Positions 62,176-64,000 of a DNA stretch of 64,000 bases are shown in pieces. Position 1 is the stretch's first letter. The number at the start of each line of letters is the position of its first letter. Made by a program: the position numbers and the translations under genes. The stretch spans positions 1 through 64,000 of the forward strand of contig JAJEBN010000062.1 of assembly GCA_022822525.1 (NCBI GenBank), read 5' to 3'. The stretch is from Acidimicrobiia bacterium. GTDB lineage: Bacteria > Actinomycetota > Acidimicrobiia > Acidimicrobiales > Poriferisodalaceae. The notes beneath the pieces were generated by a model that was given only the letters and a program-made list of their open reading frames with translations, did not search any database and was not told where the DNA came from.

Positions 62176-62553
62176 TCAGCAGTTGGGGCTGGGGCTGAGG
62201 TCGCAGCCGGCTGGGTCGGTCCAGAACACCATCGAGGTGCCCATCGCCGCGTAGACCGCGATGGCGAGCACCAGCCCTCCGACGAACATCCACGTGAACA
62301 GCTTGTTGTCGAAGCGCAAGTGCATGAAGTAGGCGACGACGATCTCGAACTTGACGACCATCAGGATGAGCAGCAACGGGACCTCGAGCGGGCCCGGGGG
62401 CGCGAAGTAGATCAGCACCTCGGCCGCCGTGAGCACGGCGAGCAGCAGGGCAACCTTGATGTAGCCGAAGTCGCTCAGGCCGTGATCATGGTCGTCGTGA
62501 GCCTCGTCGGACTCGTGGACCTCTTCGGGTGCGGCCTCAGTGGCGGTGCTCAT
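62176..62553 (-). CDS. cytochrome c oxidase subunit IV
   Basis: 125 residues: a histidine/acid-rich N-terminus (EAHDDHDHGLSDFGYI) and three helices with VKFEIVVAYFMHLRFDNKL, the signature of bacterial oxidase subunit IV. It is the last gene of the oxidase operon. Confidence 0.9.
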   Translation of the reverse strand: MSTATEAAPEEVHESDEAHDDHDHGLSDFGYIKVALLLAVLTAAEVLIYFAPPGPLEVPLLLILMVVKFEIVVAYFMHLRFDNKLFTWMFVGGLVLAIAVYAAMGTSMVFWTDPAGCDLSPSPNC

Positions 62554-62569
62554 CGCTTTCCCCCCACGC

Positions 62570-63253
62570 TCACGGGATCAGGTAGACGACCGCGAAGATC
62601 ACGATCCAGACGATGTCGACGAAGTGCCAGTACAAGCCGATGATCTCGATGGTCTCGGCCCGCTCAGGACCGATGATCCCTCGATTCACCATCACCCACA
62701 GCGTGACCAGCATGATGATGCCCAGCGACACGTGGACGCCGTGGAATCCGGTCAATGTGTAGAAGGCCGACGACGAGATGCTGACGGTGTACCCGAGGCC
62801 TTCGCGGTAGAAGCTCGTGAACTCGTACACCTGCCCGGCGATGAACACCGCGCCAAGAGCGGCGGTGGTCAGCAGCCAGAGCTTGCACCGCTCCATCTCG
62901 CGCCGAGTGATCGACGACACCGCCAGCACCATGGTGAGCGAGCTCATCAGCAGAACGAACGAGCTCACCGAGGTGAACGGGATGTCAAACAGCTCTGCCG
63001 CGGTGAGCGGTTCGGGGCCCGTCAGCGGCTTGCGGTTGCGCAGCAGCAGGTAGGTCGAGATCAGCGCCCCGAAGAGCAGGCAATCCGAACCCAGGAAGGT
63101 CCACATCGTCAGCTTCTCGTTGGACAAGCTTGTAGTGGGCGGGATGATCTCGTAGTCGTCCCACTCGGTGCGGGGGTAGGCGATCTGCGGTTCGTCGCCT
63201 TCGGCCGGTTCGACGGCGGCTGCCGTGCCAGCGGTCGTGGGGGTGTCAGTCAC
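62570..63253 (-). CDS. ctaE: cytochrome c oxidase subunit III
   Basis: 227 residues, five helices. FLGSDCLLFGALISTYLLLR and YTLTGFHGVHVSLGIIMLV are diagnostic. The GTG at 63253 overlaps the subunit I stop by eight bases; a longer upstream frame has no similarity. Confidence 0.93.
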   Translation of the reverse strand: MTDTPTTAGTAAAVEPAEGDEPQIAYPRTEWDDYEIIPPTTSLSNEKLTMWTFLGSDCLLFGALISTYLLLRNRKPLTGPEPLTAAELFDIPFTSVSSFVLLMSSLTMVLAVSSITRREMERCKLWLLTTAALGAVFIAGQVYEFTSFYREGLGYTVSISSSAFYTLTGFHGVHVSLGIIMLVTLWVMVNRGIIGPERAETIEIIGLYWHFVDIVWIVIFAVVYLIP

Positions 63254-64000
63254 CGGCGGCCTCCCCGTTCGCTGTGCTGGCGGCCAGCACGCCGTTGTGA
63301 TCATCGTGGCCGTCGGGGCCACCGCCATGATCATCGTCGTGGTCGCCATGCCCGCCGTGGCCGTGACCGTGGCCCGCGTCGGGATCGGTGGCTGGCTCAA
63401 GGGTCCAGCCGAACATGGAGCCGACCAGCAGCAGCAGCCCGATGCCGGCGATCCACAGGTTGTAGATGAGGCCGAAGCCGATCAGCGGCAAGCCCATCGC
63501 CAGCACGATCGGCCAATACGACGGCGACGGCAGGTGCGGATGCTGGTCGCCCTTCTGCGCGATGTCGTTTCCGTGGGCGATCCGGCGCAGCTTGCCGGTC
63601 TCGTCGGGCTGGTACTTCTTGTGCCAGAAGTCGTCCACCTCGGTCACGACCGGTACGTAGTCGAAGTTGTGCTCGGGCACCGGTGAGGGAATCGCCCACT
63701 CGAGCGTGCGCCCGTCCCAGGGATCTGCCTCAGCCTGCGGCTCGACGCCGCGGCGGTAGCGACCCCAGGTGCGGAAGATGTTGACAGCCAGGATCACCAT
63801 GGCGATCAGCATGAAGAAGTAGCCGATCGTGGCGATCTTGTTCCAGAATTCGAATCCGTCGAATTCCCCGTACACGCTGTGCCGCCGCGCCATCCCCTGC
63901 AAGCCCACGATGTGCATGGGCCCGAACGTGACGTTGAAGCCCAGCAGCATCAGCCAGAAGTGCCAGCGGCCGAGCCGGTCGTTCAGGTGGTAGCCGAACG
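63246..64000 (-). CDS. ctaD: cytochrome c oxidase subunit I, C-terminal part (cut by window edge)
   Basis: The last 250 residues of the haem-copper subunit I. HLNDRLGRWHFWLMLLGFNV followed by TFGPMHIVGLQGMARR is the helix XI-XII region. The tail is histidine- and aspartate-rich (GHGHGHGGHGDHDDDHGGG), unlike most CtaD proteins. The N-terminus lies beyond base 64000. Confidence 0.94.
   Translation of the reverse strand, partial: FGYHLNDRLGRWHFWLMLLGFNVTFGPMHIVGLQGMARRHSVYGEFDGFEFWNKIATIGYFFMLIAMVILAVNIFRTWGRYRRGVEPQAEADPWDGRTLEWAIPSPVPEHNFDYVPVVTEVDDFWHKKYQPDETGKLRRIAHGNDIAQKGDQHPHLPSPSYWPIVLAMGLPLIGFGLIYNLWIAGIGLLLLVGSMFGWTLEPATDPDAGHGHGHGGHGDHDDDHGGGPDGHDDHNGVLAASTANGEAAGD

Overview
The window is high-GC DNA from an actinomycete. 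A WhiB-family regulator with an AT-hook, an MshA-like glycosyltransferase, a respiratory bc complex of b6 type and frequent leaderless starts together suggest the class Acidimicrobiia or a relative. That placement is inferred from gene content only. Genes are densely packed, and almost everything from 1 to 35.8 kb lies on the minus strand.

Layout. 1-2.1 kb: the start of acetyl-CoA synthetase, a MidA/NDUFAF7-type methyltransferase and a small coiled-coil membrane protein. 2.3-13.4 kb: a complex I operon, nuoABCDHIJKLMN, with no nuoE, nuoF or nuoG. 13.5-14.3 kb: a PIN/ribbon-helix-helix toxin-antitoxin pair. 14.5-30.4 kb: a second, complete 14-gene complex I operon, nuoA-N. 30.4-35.8 kb: a quinol:cytochrome c oxidoreductase operon with split cytochrome b, Rieske protein, dihaem c, a dicluster ferredoxin and two unknown membrane proteins. 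It reads straight into the second nuo operon. On the plus strand at 36.2-38.3 kb are a cytochrome c and a geranylgeranyl-reductase-like flavoprotein.

38.3-47.9 kb (minus) carries tetrapyrrole genes (hemA, hemC, hemD, hemL; no hemB here), a SAM hydroxide adenosyltransferase-like gene, proC, an MshA-like glycosyltransferase and moaD/thiS. 48-63 kb is mixed: tRNA-Lys with a degenerate tandem copy, dut, a potassium channel, orn, a WhiB7-like regulator with an attenuator-like leader, a thioredoxin/CcdA pair, two CrcB proteins, serS, an NCS2 permease fused to an ATPase-like domain, and a UGSC-type selenoprotein read through an in-frame UGA. The window ends in an aa3-type oxidase operon (ctaD, ctaE, subunit IV).

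How it fits together: NADH or another donor feeds complex I (two versions), quinol passes to the b6-type bc complex, cytochrome c carries electrons to the aa3 oxidase, and the hem and ccdA/thioredoxin genes supply haem and cytochrome c maturation.

Two unusual themes recur. First, many gaps between co-directional genes are filled by micro-ORFs of about 8-41 codons whose start overlaps or abuts the upstream stop and whose stop overlaps or lies just before the downstream start. Several are visibly derived from tandem duplication of an overlapping stop/start junction. Second, tandem arrays of a 30-bp period (or 15 bp) extend the termini of four Nuo subunits.
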